NCBI RefSeq assembly: GCF_009760405.1 | Contig: NZ_WRPP01000004.1 | Span: 434,001-498,000, forward strand | Reading direction: 5' to 3' | Source: Nocardia terrae | Lineage (GTDB): Bacteria > Actinomycetota > Actinomycetes > Mycobacteriales > Mycobacteriaceae | Length of the DNA: 64,000 bases | In this document: positions 50,749-59,444 of the stretch, one piece after another | Position numbering within the stretch: position 1 is the first letter of the stretch | Layout of the letters: each line of letters opens with the position of its first letter | Position numbers and translations under genes: made by a program | The notes under the pieces: generated by a model | The model's input: the letters and a program-made list of their open reading frames with translations, nothing else | The model's database searches: none | Told to the model about the DNA's origin: nothing

Positions 50749-52163
50749 GTTTCGGCGGCGTGCACCGGCGGGACGGCCGCCGCGTGCCTGCCGGTCTCGG
50801 GGCCCAGCCAGTCCTCGACGAGGTTCTCCAGCCGTGGCCGCCGGGTCGAGGCGACCACGCCGGACCCGACCAGCACGCCCATGGCGATGGCCAGCACGGT
50901 GAGAACGGCGTTCACGATCACGTGCAGGCCGTTCGCATCGTTCTTGGTCACCAGCTCCGAGACCCCCGTCAGGCCCATGCCGCCGGGCACCAGCATCCAG
51001 AAGGCGGGCAGGAACACCACCTGTGTCGGCGGGGCGTCCTTGCTGCGCTGCACCAGATACGCGGCCGGCACCGCGATCAGGCCGCCCAGGAACGATCCGA
51101 GCAGTCCGCCGCCGTGCAGCTGCTGGCCCAGCTGCTGCCCGCAGAAGGCGGCGTACAGCACGATGAGCAGCCAGCCCAGCGACCGTTTCGGTGCGCTGGC
51201 CCGCCAGCTGTGGCCCAGCCCGATCAGCAGCACGCCCAGTACCGGTGTCCACCAGCCCAATCCGCCGGAGGGCGGCGGCTGCACCGGCGGCAGCGTGCCC
51301 AGCAGCTGCAGACCGATGAGAATGCCGAAGGCCAGCAGCAGCAGCTTGTTGAAGCCGAAGATGGTGCGGCTCGCACCCGCCACCATGTTCCCGGTCGCCA
51401 GCTCGATGGACCCGTTCGTGAGCGCCGCGCCCGGCAGCAGGCTCGACACCGAGGGAATCAGCAGCTGCGACGGATTGCCGCCGCCGAGCGCGTAGGGAAA
51501 ACCGAAGGACAGCAACGTGACCACCGCCCCGGCGACCACCGGCAGTCCGGTCGAGAGCAGCCGGAACCGGTCGGCGGCCATGATCAGCAGCTGCACCACC
51601 AGGCCCAGCACGATGTAGCCGAGCAGGCTGTTCGAGGTGGGGTTGAGCATCAGGCCCAGGCCGACCGTCAGCACCACATTGCCGAGCAGCAATCGCCACA
51701 CCGGGGTGGGCTGCGGCGAGGCGAGGATCCGGGCGAGGTCGGCGGTGGCCCGGGCGGGTGGCGGCACGGCCTTCTTGATCTCGTCGATGAGCTGGTAGAG
51801 CGCCGCGATCTGATCCAGGCGCAGCGAGTCGGAGTCGGCCTCGAGCAGGTCCACCGCCGAACCGCGCGAATCCTGAACGCGCACGAACACTCCCGTGGGC
51901 AGCACGAAGAAGTGCACCTCGTCGACGTCGTAGCGGTGGGCCAGATCGTCGAGGATGTCCTGCACCCGGCCGGTGGTCTCACCCGAGCGGATGAGGGCGA
52001 CGCCGAGATGGCGCAGCAGGTCCAGCAGGTCCTGGGAGATCGGTGGTTCCTCCGGCTGGGGCGCCTGGTCGGCCGGTCCCGCGGTTTCGGCGGCGACCCG
52101 TTTCAGCAGGCGGTCCATGGATCCGGCGGCCCTGCGGGTGGCCCCGTAGAGCGTGCGCGACAT
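50694..52163 (-). CDS. Threonine/serine exporter, ThrE family
   Basis: Encodes 489 aa. A soluble N-terminal domain (about 40-165; HRYDVDEVHFFVLPTGVFVR) is followed by ten hydrophobic segments, as in C. glutamicum ThrE, the proton-driven exporter of threonine and serine. TDEEQ residues: PGAALTNGSIELATGNMVAGASR (shortened: NGSIELATGNMVAGASR) is the conserved signature. The C-terminal 45 residues are a polar, overlapping the SGNH gene by 55 bases on the other strand. ATG 52163 (MSRTLYGATRRAAG). Confidence 0.9.
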   Translation of the reverse strand: MSRTLYGATRRAAGSMDRLLKRVAAETAGPADQAPQPEEPPISQDLLDLLRHLGVALIRSGETTGRVQDILDDLAHRYDVDEVHFFVLPTGVFVRVQDSRGSAVDLLEADSDSLRLDQIAALYQLIDEIKKAVPPPARATADLARILASPQPTPVWRLLLGNVVLTVGLGLMLNPTSNSLLGYIVLGLVVQLLIMAADRFRLLSTGLPVVAGAVVTLLSFGFPYALGGGNPSQLLIPSVSSLLPGAALTNGSIELATGNMVAGASRTIFGFNKLLLLAFGILIGLQLLGTLPPVQPPPSGGLGWWTPVLGVLLIGLGHSWRASAPKRSLGWLLIVLYAAFCGQQLGQQLHGGGLLGSFLGGLIAVPAAYLVQRSKDAPPTQVVFLPAFWMLVPGGMGLTGVSELVTKNDANGLHVIVNAVLTVLAIAMGVLVGSGVVASTRRPRLENLVEDWLGPETGRHAAAVPPVHAAETQRTTGSSEPGSESQSSQ

Positions 52164-52411
52164 CAGACCCCGGTCACGTTGGACGCGCCGGTGCTGGGGG
52201 TAGTGCGCCCGACCCTCGCTCGTACCGATCCTCCTACTCGATTGCCCTCCGTCTCCGGTCTACCGAGATGGCAACTTTGTAGCAATCTGAATCTAGCGTG
52301 AGATCGAAGACAAAACCGGTCGGGCGATGAGTTTGGCGCGGCGGTTCCGTCCCTATGCTCGAACCCGCTCGGTCATGCTGAAACGGGACGATCCGAAAAG
52401 TGGAGGATGCC

Positions 52412-52969
52412 ATGGGCAAAATCGTTGTCGCCGAATTCGTTTCGACCGACGGCTACATTCAGGACCCGGCCTGGACCGCCCCGTACTGGAACGACGCCAT
52501 CGCCGCGTACAAGAGCGCCGAGCTGGACGAGGCCGACGCGCTGCTGCTGGGCCGCACCACCTACCAGGGCTTCGCCGCCGCCTGGCCCAACCATCCGGAG
52601 GAGGGCGCGTACAAGGACAAGATGAACTCCATGCCCAAGCACGTGATGACCTCGCGGGACGGCCTGGAGTGGAACGCGACGCGCATCGAGGGCGATCCGG
52701 CCGAGTCCATCGGCAAACTGCGCACCGAGCGGAACCTGCTGCTGTTCGGCAGCGCGAGCGTCGTCGAATTCCTGCGCGCCAACGGACTCGTGGACGAATA
52801 CCACCTGGTCGTCTACCCGGTGCTGCTGGGCAGCGGCCTGAGCCTGTGGAAGCCCGTCGAGGCCGAGGCCACCATGGAACTGACACAGTCCCGGTCCCTG
52901 GACAACGGCGTGGTGCTGGCCACCTACAAGGTGACCTCACCGTCCGTCGTGCGCCCCAGCTTCGGCTGA
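52412..52969 (+). CDS. Dihydrofolate reductase-family (RibD C-terminal) protein
   Basis: Encodes 185 aa. VVAEFVSTDGYIQDP, then ADALLLGRTTYQGFAAAWP, MPKHVMTS and LLLFGSASVVEFLRANGLVDEYHLVVYPVLLGSG (shortened) are the hallmarks of this family of NADPH-dependent reductases, unlike true DHFR in lacking folate-specific residues. GGAGG five bases before ATG 52412 fixes the start. Function unknown, often an accessory enzyme of pteridine/flavin or drug metabolism. Confidence 0.87.
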   Translation: MGKIVVAEFVSTDGYIQDPAWTAPYWNDAIAAYKSAELDEADALLLGRTTYQGFAAAWPNHPEEGAYKDKMNSMPKHVMTSRDGLEWNATRIEGDPAESIGKLRTERNLLLFGSASVVEFLRANGLVDEYHLVVYPVLLGSGLSLWKPVEAEATMELTQSRSLDNGVVLATYKVTSPSVVRPSFG

Positions 52970-53040
52970 GAACCGTCGATAGCATCCGGTCGGATCCGGT
53001 CTTCCAGGCCAGGGGGTATGCCTACCGGTTGCCCTGTTCC

Positions 53041-53046
53041 TAACCT
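53041..53046 (+). promoter_or_regulatory. -10 box for leaderless transcript of the LysR gene
   Basis: TAACCT ends exactly six bases before ATG 53053. Confidence 0.55.
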
Positions 53047-53052
53047 GGTGGC

Positions 53053-53970
53053 ATGGATATCGACACGCGACTGCTGCGTTACTTCCTGGCAGTCGCGGAT
53101 GCGGAGAACCTGCCGCGGGCGGCGGCGCGACTGCACGTCGCGCAGCCCGCGCTGGCGACCCAGATCAAACAGCTCGAACAGCAGCTGGGTGTGGAGCTGT
53201 TCATCCGCTCCCGCGCGGGCTGGACCCTGACCGCCTCGGGAAAGGTTCTGGCCGAACAGATCCCGGCACTGCTCGCGTCCTGGGACCGGATTCTGCGCGA
53301 CACCAAGAGCGATGCCAGCCGCGCCTCCCGGGTGCTGCGGCTGGGCTGTGTGAACAGTGCCGCCGACGAGCACATCCCGGAGATCATCCGGGTCTTCCAT
53401 CGCCTGCACCCGGACTGGCAGGTCGATATCCATCAGGGCGGCTGGACCGATCCGACCGCCGGGCTGGACGAGGGCGATGTTGATGTGGCCTTGCTGCGCC
53501 TGCCCTTTCCCGGCCAGGAGGAATACCACCTGCGGGAGTTGTTCGCCGAGCCGCGCTGGATCGCGTTGCCGCAGGACCATCCGCTGGCCGACCGCGACGA
53601 CATCGCGTTCCGGGAGCTGTGGGACGAGCCCTATGTCGCCTCGCCCGCGGAAACCGGCTGGTGGCGCGACTATTGGATGGGCCTGGACGCGCGGCCCGCG
53701 GACACCGCCATCATCGGGGCCATCGCCCGCAATACCGAGGAGTGGCTGCGCGCCATCGCCAATGACTTCGGGGTGAGCTTCACTCCCGCTTCCACCGCGC
53801 GCACCGAGTATCCGGGCGTGGTGTTCCGGCCGGTCCACGGCATCGGACCCACCCGGGTGGCGGTGGTGTGGCCCGACGCCTCCGAGGCGGATCCGGTGGT
53901 GCGGTACTTCATCCGCTGCTGCTCCGACATCATGGGCCAGCACGGCGCGGACGGCCGCCGCACCTCGTGA
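53053..53970 (+). CDS. LysR-family transcriptional regulator
   Basis: Encodes 305 aa. The HTH (DTRLLRYFLAVADAENLPRAAARLHVAQPALATQIKQLE, shortened: AAARLHVAQPALATQIKQLE) and the substrate-binding domain from about 90 (LRLGCVNSAADEHIPEIIR) are typical. It likely regulates nearby or its own gene on binding a small metabolite; the ligand is unknown. Unusually it has a leaderless promoter. The preceding gene is a reductase and the following gene a methyltransferase, either of which could be a target. Confidence 0.92.
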   Translation: MDIDTRLLRYFLAVADAENLPRAAARLHVAQPALATQIKQLEQQLGVELFIRSRAGWTLTASGKVLAEQIPALLASWDRILRDTKSDASRASRVLRLGCVNSAADEHIPEIIRVFHRLHPDWQVDIHQGGWTDPTAGLDEGDVDVALLRLPFPGQEEYHLRELFAEPRWIALPQDHPLADRDDIAFRELWDEPYVASPAETGWWRDYWMGLDARPADTAIIGAIARNTEEWLRAIANDFGVSFTPASTARTEYPGVVFRPVHGIGPTRVAVVWPDASEADPVVRYFIRCCSDIMGQHGADGRRTS

Positions 53971-53980
53971 GACATGATGG

Positions 53981-54045
53981 GGGCATGAGCGGTCAGGCGC
54001 GGAGGAGGCAGCGGAGCGTAACCACGGAGCGCTCCGCTCATGCCC
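53981..54045 (+). promoter_or_regulatory. Alternative hairpins upstream of methyltransferase start
   Basis: GGGCATGAGCG (53981-53991) pairs with CGCTCATGCCC (54035-54045), and AGCGGAGCG (54010-54018) with CGCTCCGCT (54030-54038); the right arms overlap, so only one can form. The ribosome-binding site (AAAAGG) follows directly, at 54046. Confidence 0.55.
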
Positions 54046-54058
54046 AAAAGGTTCCAGC

Positions 54059-54703
54059 ATGAGCGACCAGCATGAGCACTGGCAGCGCACCTATCGGGCG
54101 AATCCGGGAATGTACGGCGAACAGCCGTCGGACCCGGCGGTGTACGCGGCGCGGCTCTTCCGGGACCGCGGGGCCCTGGATGTGCTCGAGCTGGGCGCGG
54201 GCCACGGCCGCGACGCGATCCATCTGGCCCGCCAGGGTTTCCGGGTCACGGCCTCGGACTTCAGCGCCGAGGCGCTGGCGCAGTTGCGGGAGCGGGCCGA
54301 GGCCGAAGGACTGGGTGATCAGGTCAGGACCCTGGAACACGATGTCCGCCAGCCGATTCCGCTGCCCTACCGCAGCGTGGACGCCGTCTACGCGCACATG
54401 CTGCTGTGCATGAACCTGAGCACCCAGGAGATCCGCGACCTGGTGGGCGAGATCCACCGGGTGCTCAAGCCGGGCGGCGTGCTCGTCTACACCGTGCGCA
54501 ATACCGAGGACGCCCACTTCGGCACCGGCACCGCGCTCGGTGACGACATCTACGAGCACGGCGGCTTCGCGGTGCACTTCTTTTCCCCGGAACTGGTCGA
54601 CATCCTGGCCACCGGATGGGAACTGCGCGAACGGCAATCGTTCGAGGAGGGTGAACTGCCCCGGCGGCTGTGGCGGGTCACTCAGGAACTGCCGCGCCAC
54701 TGA
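54059..54703 (+). CDS. Class I SAM-dependent methyltransferase (TehB/Methyltransf_25-like)
   Basis: Encodes 214 aa. SAM motif I LDVLELGAGHGRDAIHLA, motif II VTASDFSAEALAQL, then AVYAHMLLCMNLS and VLKPGGVLVYTVRN. Acceptor unknown; resembles TehB-type tellurite/thiopurine methyltransferases. ATG 54059 has AAGG seven bases upstream, just downstream of the alternative hairpins. The last 26 bases overlap the convergent gene. Confidence 0.87.
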   Translation: MSDQHEHWQRTYRANPGMYGEQPSDPAVYAARLFRDRGALDVLELGAGHGRDAIHLARQGFRVTASDFSAEALAQLRERAEAEGLGDQVRTLEHDVRQPIPLPYRSVDAVYAHMLLCMNLSTQEIRDLVGEIHRVLKPGGVLVYTVRNTEDAHFGTGTALGDDIYEHGGFAVHFFSPELVDILATGWELRERQSFEEGELPRRLWRVTQELPRH

Positions 54704-55565
54704 GGGCCGCCGCGATCTCCTCGCGGATCGGGCGCGGCGCGGTGGGGAGCAGAGCCGGTAGATCGCCGCCGGCGGCATGCAGGAAGCCCGCCTTCAGATT
54801 GGCGAACAGCGACACGCTGTGGCCGATCCGGTACGGCTCCAGATCACTGCCGAGCAGCCCGATCCGCAGGTCGGTGAGCGAGACATCGCGGTATTCCACC
54901 GGCCTGCCGAGGTATTCGCTCAGCAGCTCGGCGATCTCCGCGCCGTCGACCGAGGCCACACCCTCGAGCTCGTAGGTGCGACCGGCGTGCGCGCTGACGG
55001 CTCCCGCACGCAGATCGCGTTCGATCTCGGCGGCAACCCGGACCGCGACATCGGCCAGATCTCGGCGCGACACCCCGGAGATACGGCCGGTGCCGAACGG
55101 GGCGGCGAAAATGCCTGTGGCGGCGGCGGATTCGACGGCGCCCGCGGCCAGACCCGTCGTCAGCTCGCTGTAGAACCCGTTGCGCAGCACCGTGACCGCG
55201 AAAGGCGATGCGGCCAGCTGCCTTTCGGTCCACAGATGCGGTACGGCGATGGAGGTGTGGTGGGCCGAGGCCGACAGGCTGGTGTAGATCACGTGTCGCA
55301 CCCCGGCGGCCGTGGCGGCCGCGATCAGCGCGCCGTGGCGCGCGATCACCACATCGTCCTCGGCGTATCCGGCGGAGACGAACACCAGCAGGTCCACACC
55401 GCGCAGCCCGGACTCGAGGGTGGCGGGATCATCGAAGTCGAGGCGTCGCACCGTGTCGCCGTCTCCGGAACTGCTGCCCGCGACCACCTCCAGATCCGGC
55501 TGGGCGCGCAGTCCGGCCAGCACCGATCCACCCAGAGCACCCGAAACGCCGGTTACCAGAATCAT
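54678..55565 (-). CDS. NmrA/QorB-like NAD(P)-binding quinone reductase
   Basis: Encodes 295 aa. Start MILVTGVSGALGGSVLAGL is the Rossmann NAD(P) motif (GxxGxxG), then VVAGSSSGDGDTVRRLDFDD, IYTSLSASAHHT and RNGFYSELT, like QorB/SDR atypical reductases acting on quinones or aldehydes. ATG 55565 has GGAG upstream. Divergent from an HxlR regulator with the conserved redox Cys, with a shared motif between them, so probably induced by quinone/thiol stress, as known for QorR/qor2-type systems. Confidence 0.88.
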   Translation of the reverse strand: MILVTGVSGALGGSVLAGLRAQPDLEVVAGSSSGDGDTVRRLDFDDPATLESGLRGVDLLVFVSAGYAEDDVVIARHGALIAAATAAGVRHVIYTSLSASAHHTSIAVPHLWTERQLAASPFAVTVLRNGFYSELTTGLAAGAVESAAATGIFAAPFGTGRISGVSRRDLADVAVRVAAEIERDLRAGAVSAHAGRTYELEGVASVDGAEIAELLSEYLGRPVEYRDVSLTDLRIGLLGSDLEPYRIGHSVSLFANLKAGFLHAAGGDLPALLPTAPRPIREEIAAALSGAAVPE

Positions 55566-55636
55566 TTGCGCTACTCCCTGTGTTGAGAACGTCGTGGATT
55601 TCGACACGACCGAGCATCCGGCCCTCGCGACGACCC

Positions 55637-55650
55637 GGGAAGAAGGCACT
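55637..55650 (+). promoter_or_regulatory. Shared 14-base motif, HxlR site A
   Basis: GGGAAGAAGGCACT just upstream of the HxlR start (TTG 55654). The same 14 bases recur at 60379-60392 upstream of the other HxlR gene. It overlaps the ribosome-binding site, so it could be an autoregulatory operator. Confidence 0.6.
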
Positions 55651-55653
55651 TTG

Positions 55654-56070
55654 TTGTCAGTCACGAACACCGCTGTTACCGAACAGGCAGCGGGCACTAT
55701 TCCCGACGGGCCGTGTGGCGATGACAACTGCGGCATCCGCGACACGGTGGAGCGTCTCGGCGACCGATGGACCATCCTGGTCCTGGTCGAACTGACCAAA
55801 GGCGTGCGCCGATTCGGGGAACTGCAGCGTGCGCTACCCGGCATTTCCCAGCGCATGCTGACGCTCACGACCAAAAGGCTGTGGCGTGACGGGTTTCTGG
55901 AGCGCACCGCATACCCCACCATCCCGCCGCAGGTGGAGTACCGGCTCACTGAGGCCGGTGCGAGCCTCGCGCAGGTCGCCTTCTACCTGGCCGACTGGTC
56001 GCGCGCGCACATGGACGGCGTGGCCGCCGCCCGGGCCCGCTGGGACAGCGAGCACGGCGGCCTGGACTGA
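55654..56070 (+). CDS. HxlR/DUF24-family redox-type regulator
   Basis: Encodes 138 aa. Winged helix: RDTVERLGDRWTILVLVELTKGVRRFGELQRALPGISQRMLTLTTKRLWRDGFLERTAYPTIPPQVEYRLT (shortened: LPGISQRMLTLTTKRLWRDG; YPTIPPQVEYRLTEAG). Cys26 in NCGIRDTVERLGDRW aligns with the redox-sensing Cys of YodB/QorR-type DUF24 regulators. Start TTG 55654 has AAGG seven bases upstream; GTG 55591 is a longer alternative. Divergent from the quinone-reductase gene. Confidence 0.88.
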   Translation: MSVTNTAVTEQAAGTIPDGPCGDDNCGIRDTVERLGDRWTILVLVELTKGVRRFGELQRALPGISQRMLTLTTKRLWRDGFLERTAYPTIPPQVEYRLTEAGASLAQVAFYLADWSRAHMDGVAAARARWDSEHGGLD

Positions 56071-56082
56071 CCCGCCGCGGAC

Positions 56083-57642
56083 CTATCGGCCTTGTTCGAG
56101 CACTGCCATGGCGGCATTGTGCCCGCCGATGCCGCTGACCCCGCCGCCGCGCACCGCGCCCGCGCCGCACAGCAGCACATTGCGGTGCCCGGTCGCCACT
56201 CCCCAGCGTGCGGCCGGGCTGTCGTCGTCGGTGGTGCGGTAGGGAAAGGCCAAGTCCGCGTGGAAGATATGGCCGCCGGGCAGGCCGATCTCACGTTCCA
56301 GTTCGACCGGGGTCCGAGCTTCCACGCACGGATTGCCCTCACCGTCCAGTGCCAGGCAATCCTGAATGGGCTCGGCCAGCACCGAATCCAACTGCGCCAG
56401 TGTGGCATCCACCAGCAGGTCCTTCGCGCCCCGCGGATCGTCGGCGAAAAGCCGTGCGGGAGTGTGCACACCGAACAGGGTGAGGGTGTGGAAGCCGCGC
56501 TCGATCAGCTCGGGTGCGAGGATCGTCGGATCGGTCAGGGTGTGGCAGTAGATCTCCGAAGGGGGCGCGGAGGGCAATCGGCCCGCCTCCGCCTCCCGAT
56601 AGGCCCGCTCCAGCTGCCCCGCCGATTCGGAGATGTGGAAGGTTCCGGCGAAGGCGGTGCGCGGATCCACCTGCGGGTCACGCAGTTTCGGCAATCGGCG
56701 CAGCAGCATATTGATCTTCAGCTGTGCGCCCTCGGGTTTGTCGGCCTGCTCGCCGAGCAGGCGCGCCAGCACGTACGGGGCGGCGTTGACCAGCACGTGG
56801 CCCGCCGCCACGGCGCCCTCGCGGTCACCGGTGACGAAATGGACCTCGGCGGTGTCGCCGTCGGTGTCGATGCCGGTGACCGCGCAGCCGGTGCGGATCT
56901 CGGCCCCGGCCGCCCGCGCCGCCGTCGCGAGCGCGTCGGTCAGTGCGCCCATGCCGCCGACCGGGACGTTCCAGTCGCCGGTGCCGCCGCCGATCACGTG
57001 ATAGAGGAAGCATCGGTTCTGCCGCAGCGACGGATCGTGGGCGTGAGTGAAGGTGCCGATGATCGCGTCGGTGAGTACCACGCCGCGCACGGTGTCGTCG
57101 GCGAAGCGGGCATCCACCGATTCACCGAGGGGCCGTTCGAAAATCGCCTCCCAGGCCGCGGAATCGTCCACGGTGCGCTGCAATTCGGCGCGGGTGGGCA
57201 GCGGCTGGGTGAGCGTCGGGAAGACGCGCTCGGCCAGCCGTCCGGTCATGCCGTAGAAGTCCTGCCAGGCCGCGTAATCCCGCTCCGAGCCGGTGACCTG
57301 CGCGAAACTCGCGCGGGTGGCGGCCTCGGAACCGTTGTCCACCAACAGGCCCGTGTCGCCGATCGGCGTGTAGGAGGAGATGCGCCGCTTGCGGGTCTCG
57401 AAGCTCAGATCCAGATCCCGCACGATCCGCTCCGGCAACAGGCTCACCAGATACGAATAGCGTGACAGCCGCGCGTCGAACCCGGTGAACACCCGCTCCG
57501 ACACCGCCGCCCCGCCGGTGTGGTCCAGCCGTTCCAACACCAGCACCGATCGCCCGGCCCGGGCGAGGTAGGCGGCGGCCACCAACCCGTTGTGTCCGCC
57601 ACCCACCACGATCACGTCGTACCGGTCCCGCACTGTGTCCAA
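56083..57642 (-). CDS. FAD-dependent oxidoreductase (phytoene-desaturase/PYROXD2-like)
   Basis: Encodes 519 aa. FAD motif VIVVGGGHNGLVAAAYLARAG near 8-28, then VLERLDHTGGAAVSE; the C-terminal FAD cap is NVLLCGAGAVRGGGVSGIGG. This is the CrtI-like superfamily that includes PYROXD2. No carotenoid genes adjoin, so the substrate is unknown. TTG 57642 was chosen because GGAGG lies four bases upstream; the frame extends to 57726 through the REP-like repeat. Gene lies directly downstream of a KstD-like flavoprotein gene on the same strand with 177 bases between. Confidence 0.88.
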   Translation of the reverse strand: MDTVRDRYDVIVVGGGHNGLVAAAYLARAGRSVLVLERLDHTGGAAVSERVFTGFDARLSRYSYLVSLLPERIVRDLDLSFETRKRRISSYTPIGDTGLLVDNGSEAATRASFAQVTGSERDYAAWQDFYGMTGRLAERVFPTLTQPLPTRAELQRTVDDSAAWEAIFERPLGESVDARFADDTVRGVVLTDAIIGTFTHAHDPSLRQNRCFLYHVIGGGTGDWNVPVGGMGALTDALATAARAAGAEIRTGCAVTGIDTDGDTAEVHFVTGDREGAVAAGHVLVNAAPYVLARLLGEQADKPEGAQLKINMLLRRLPKLRDPQVDPRTAFAGTFHISESAGQLERAYREAEAGRLPSAPPSEIYCHTLTDPTILAPELIERGFHTLTLFGVHTPARLFADDPRGAKDLLVDATLAQLDSVLAEPIQDCLALDGEGNPCVEARTPVELEREIGLPGGHIFHADLAFPYRTTDDDSPAARWGVATGHRNVLLCGAGAVRGGGVSGIGGHNAAMAVLEQGR

Positions 57643-57666
57643 TTTGCCTCCGCTTCGCTCCGGCGG

Positions 57667-57774
57667 GTTCGCGGCGCTGGAGGTCTCGATTCTTCCCTCC
57701 TTCGCTCCCCCGCTCCCCCGCTCCAAGGCGGAGGTCTATCAAGCCGCAGTCCAGAATCGAGACGCGCCGCGAAC
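57667..57774. repeat. REP-like imperfect palindrome
   Basis: Arms GTTCGCGGCGC (57667-57677) and GTCTCGATTCT (57683-57693) pair with GCGCCGCGAAC (57764-57774) and AGAATCGAGAC (57753-57763); a 5-base bulge (TGGAG) on the left, 59-base loop. It lies between two flavoprotein genes and resembles dispersed palindromic repeats of Nocardia, from memory; the repeated CGCTCCCC units lie in the loop. Confidence 0.8.
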
Positions 57775-57819
57775 CCCTGGGCGATTGCATCCCAGCTGTA
57801 GGACCGGTGGCAAGAGGAG

Positions 57820-59355
57820 TCAGCGGATGCTCATGTCTAGCGCGGCCAAGTGGCTGAACAGAACCGACGCGCCGATCGGGTTGCCGCCACCGGGGTAGAC
57901 GGTGCCGCTGACCGCGGCCATGGTGTTGCCCGCGGCGTAGAGGCCGGGGATGGGAGCACCCGAGGTGTCGAGCACGCGGGCGGCGGTGTCGGTGCGCAGG
58001 CCGCCCTTGGTGCCCAGGTCGGAGATGCCGAAGGCGGCGGCGTGGAAGGGGCCCTTCACGATCGGGGTGAGCGGCGGTTCGCCGTTGCTGAAGGCGCGGT
58101 CGTAGGCTTCGTCGCCGCGGCCGAAGTCCGGGTCCGCGCCGTCGGCGGCGAACTCGTTGAAGCGGGTGACGGTGGCGACCAGAGCCGCTGCGGGAACACC
58201 GATTTCGGCGGCCAAGTCCTCGAGGGTGTGGGCGGTCTTCCACAGGCCCGCCTCGACATAGCGCTGCGCCTCGACCATCGGCACGTTGCTGGCCTTGATG
58301 GGCGGCACCGGGCCCTCGGTGTCGTCGTAGATCATCCAGAACGGGAGGGTCGCCGAGCCGTCCTCGAGGTGCGCGATGATGTCGCGCCCGAGCCGGTCGT
58401 AGGGCGCGGACTCGTTGACGAAGCGCTCCCCGTTCTGGTTGACGAAGATGCCGCCGGTGAACCACAGCGCGAAGGCCGCGCGCCCGTCCGGATGCACCAG
58501 GCCCGGCGACCACCACGCCTGATCCATCAGATCGGTGTCCGCCCCGGCCGCGATGCCCGCCTCGTGCGCCTTGCCCTGATTTCCCCACGGCCCCATCGTG
58601 TCCCGGGCTACTCCCGGCACACCGTAACGCTGCCGCAGCTCGTCGTTGCCCTCGAAACCGCCCGCGGCCAGCAGCACGCCCTTGCGCGCCCGGATGGCCA
58701 CCCGCTGCCCGTCGCGTTCCACGATCGCGCCGGTCACCGCGCCGCCCTCGGTGACGAGTTCCACCAGCGGGGTGTTCAGGTACAGGGAAGCGTTGGGGTA
58801 CTTGGACAGTCCCAGCAGGAACCGGCCGACCAGGGCGCGCCCGCCGATCAGATAGTCCGGCTGCGGATCGCCGTGCCGATCGGTGCCCAGCGGGCCGCGC
58901 ACCGAAGCGCTCAGTTCGCCGAGCTCGGCGGCCTTCAACGGGGCGGGGATGATGTGCCGCTTGCCGTCGGTGCGCGCCTTGGGAGCCTTCCCGAAATAGT
59001 CGGGCCACGGGAACATCTGGAACGCGAAAGCCTCGTCCGCTTCCAGGTATTCGATGACCTTCGCGCCATTGCGGACGTAGGTCTCCTGCAGCTCGGCCGG
59101 GGTGCGGTCGCCGACCACGGACCGGAAGTAGGCGAGCGCGTCCTCGATCGTGTCGTCCACGCCCTCGCGGCGCAGGACCGGATTGCACGGAAACCACACG
59201 CCGCCGCCACCCGAATAGGACGTGGTGCCGCCGAACTTGTCGGTGGCCTCCACCACCGCGACGGTCAGTCCCTCGCGGGCCGCCGTGTAGGCCCCGGCCA
59301 GGCCGCCGCCCGACCCTGCCACCAGGACATCGACTTCTTCGTTCCAGTCCGTCAC
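57820..59355 (-). CDS. FAD-dependent KstD/fumarate-reductase-like protein
   Basis: Encodes 511 aa. FAD motif VDVLVAGSGGGLAGAYTA near residues 8-25, then GGTTSYSGGGGVWFP; LAAGGFEGNDELRQRYG; the end has LYAAGNTMAAVSGTVYPGGGNPIGASVLF, the KstD/flavocytochrome c capping motif. KstD-type enzymes introduce the C1-C2 double bond of 3-ketosteroids; the Tyr in the GTVYPGGGNPIG segment fits but a second catalytic Tyr was not located, so steroid activity is plausible not proved. GTG 59355 has AGGGAG upstream. Other KstD-pathway genes are not adjacent. Confidence 0.82.
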   Translation of the reverse strand: MTDWNEEVDVLVAGSGGGLAGAYTAAREGLTVAVVEATDKFGGTTSYSGGGGVWFPCNPVLRREGVDDTIEDALAYFRSVVGDRTPAELQETYVRNGAKVIEYLEADEAFAFQMFPWPDYFGKAPKARTDGKRHIIPAPLKAAELGELSASVRGPLGTDRHGDPQPDYLIGGRALVGRFLLGLSKYPNASLYLNTPLVELVTEGGAVTGAIVERDGQRVAIRARKGVLLAAGGFEGNDELRQRYGVPGVARDTMGPWGNQGKAHEAGIAAGADTDLMDQAWWSPGLVHPDGRAAFALWFTGGIFVNQNGERFVNESAPYDRLGRDIIAHLEDGSATLPFWMIYDDTEGPVPPIKASNVPMVEAQRYVEAGLWKTAHTLEDLAAEIGVPAAALVATVTRFNEFAADGADPDFGRGDEAYDRAFSNGEPPLTPIVKGPFHAAAFGISDLGTKGGLRTDTAARVLDTSGAPIPGLYAAGNTMAAVSGTVYPGGGNPIGASVLFSHLAALDMSIR

Positions 59356-59444
59356 CGTTACTCCCTGCTCAACGCGGTCTCCTCGCGACGGTAAGCCCCG
59401 GACGAGGTCCGCGCAGCAAATGTCCCGATGGCCGGATACCCGGA

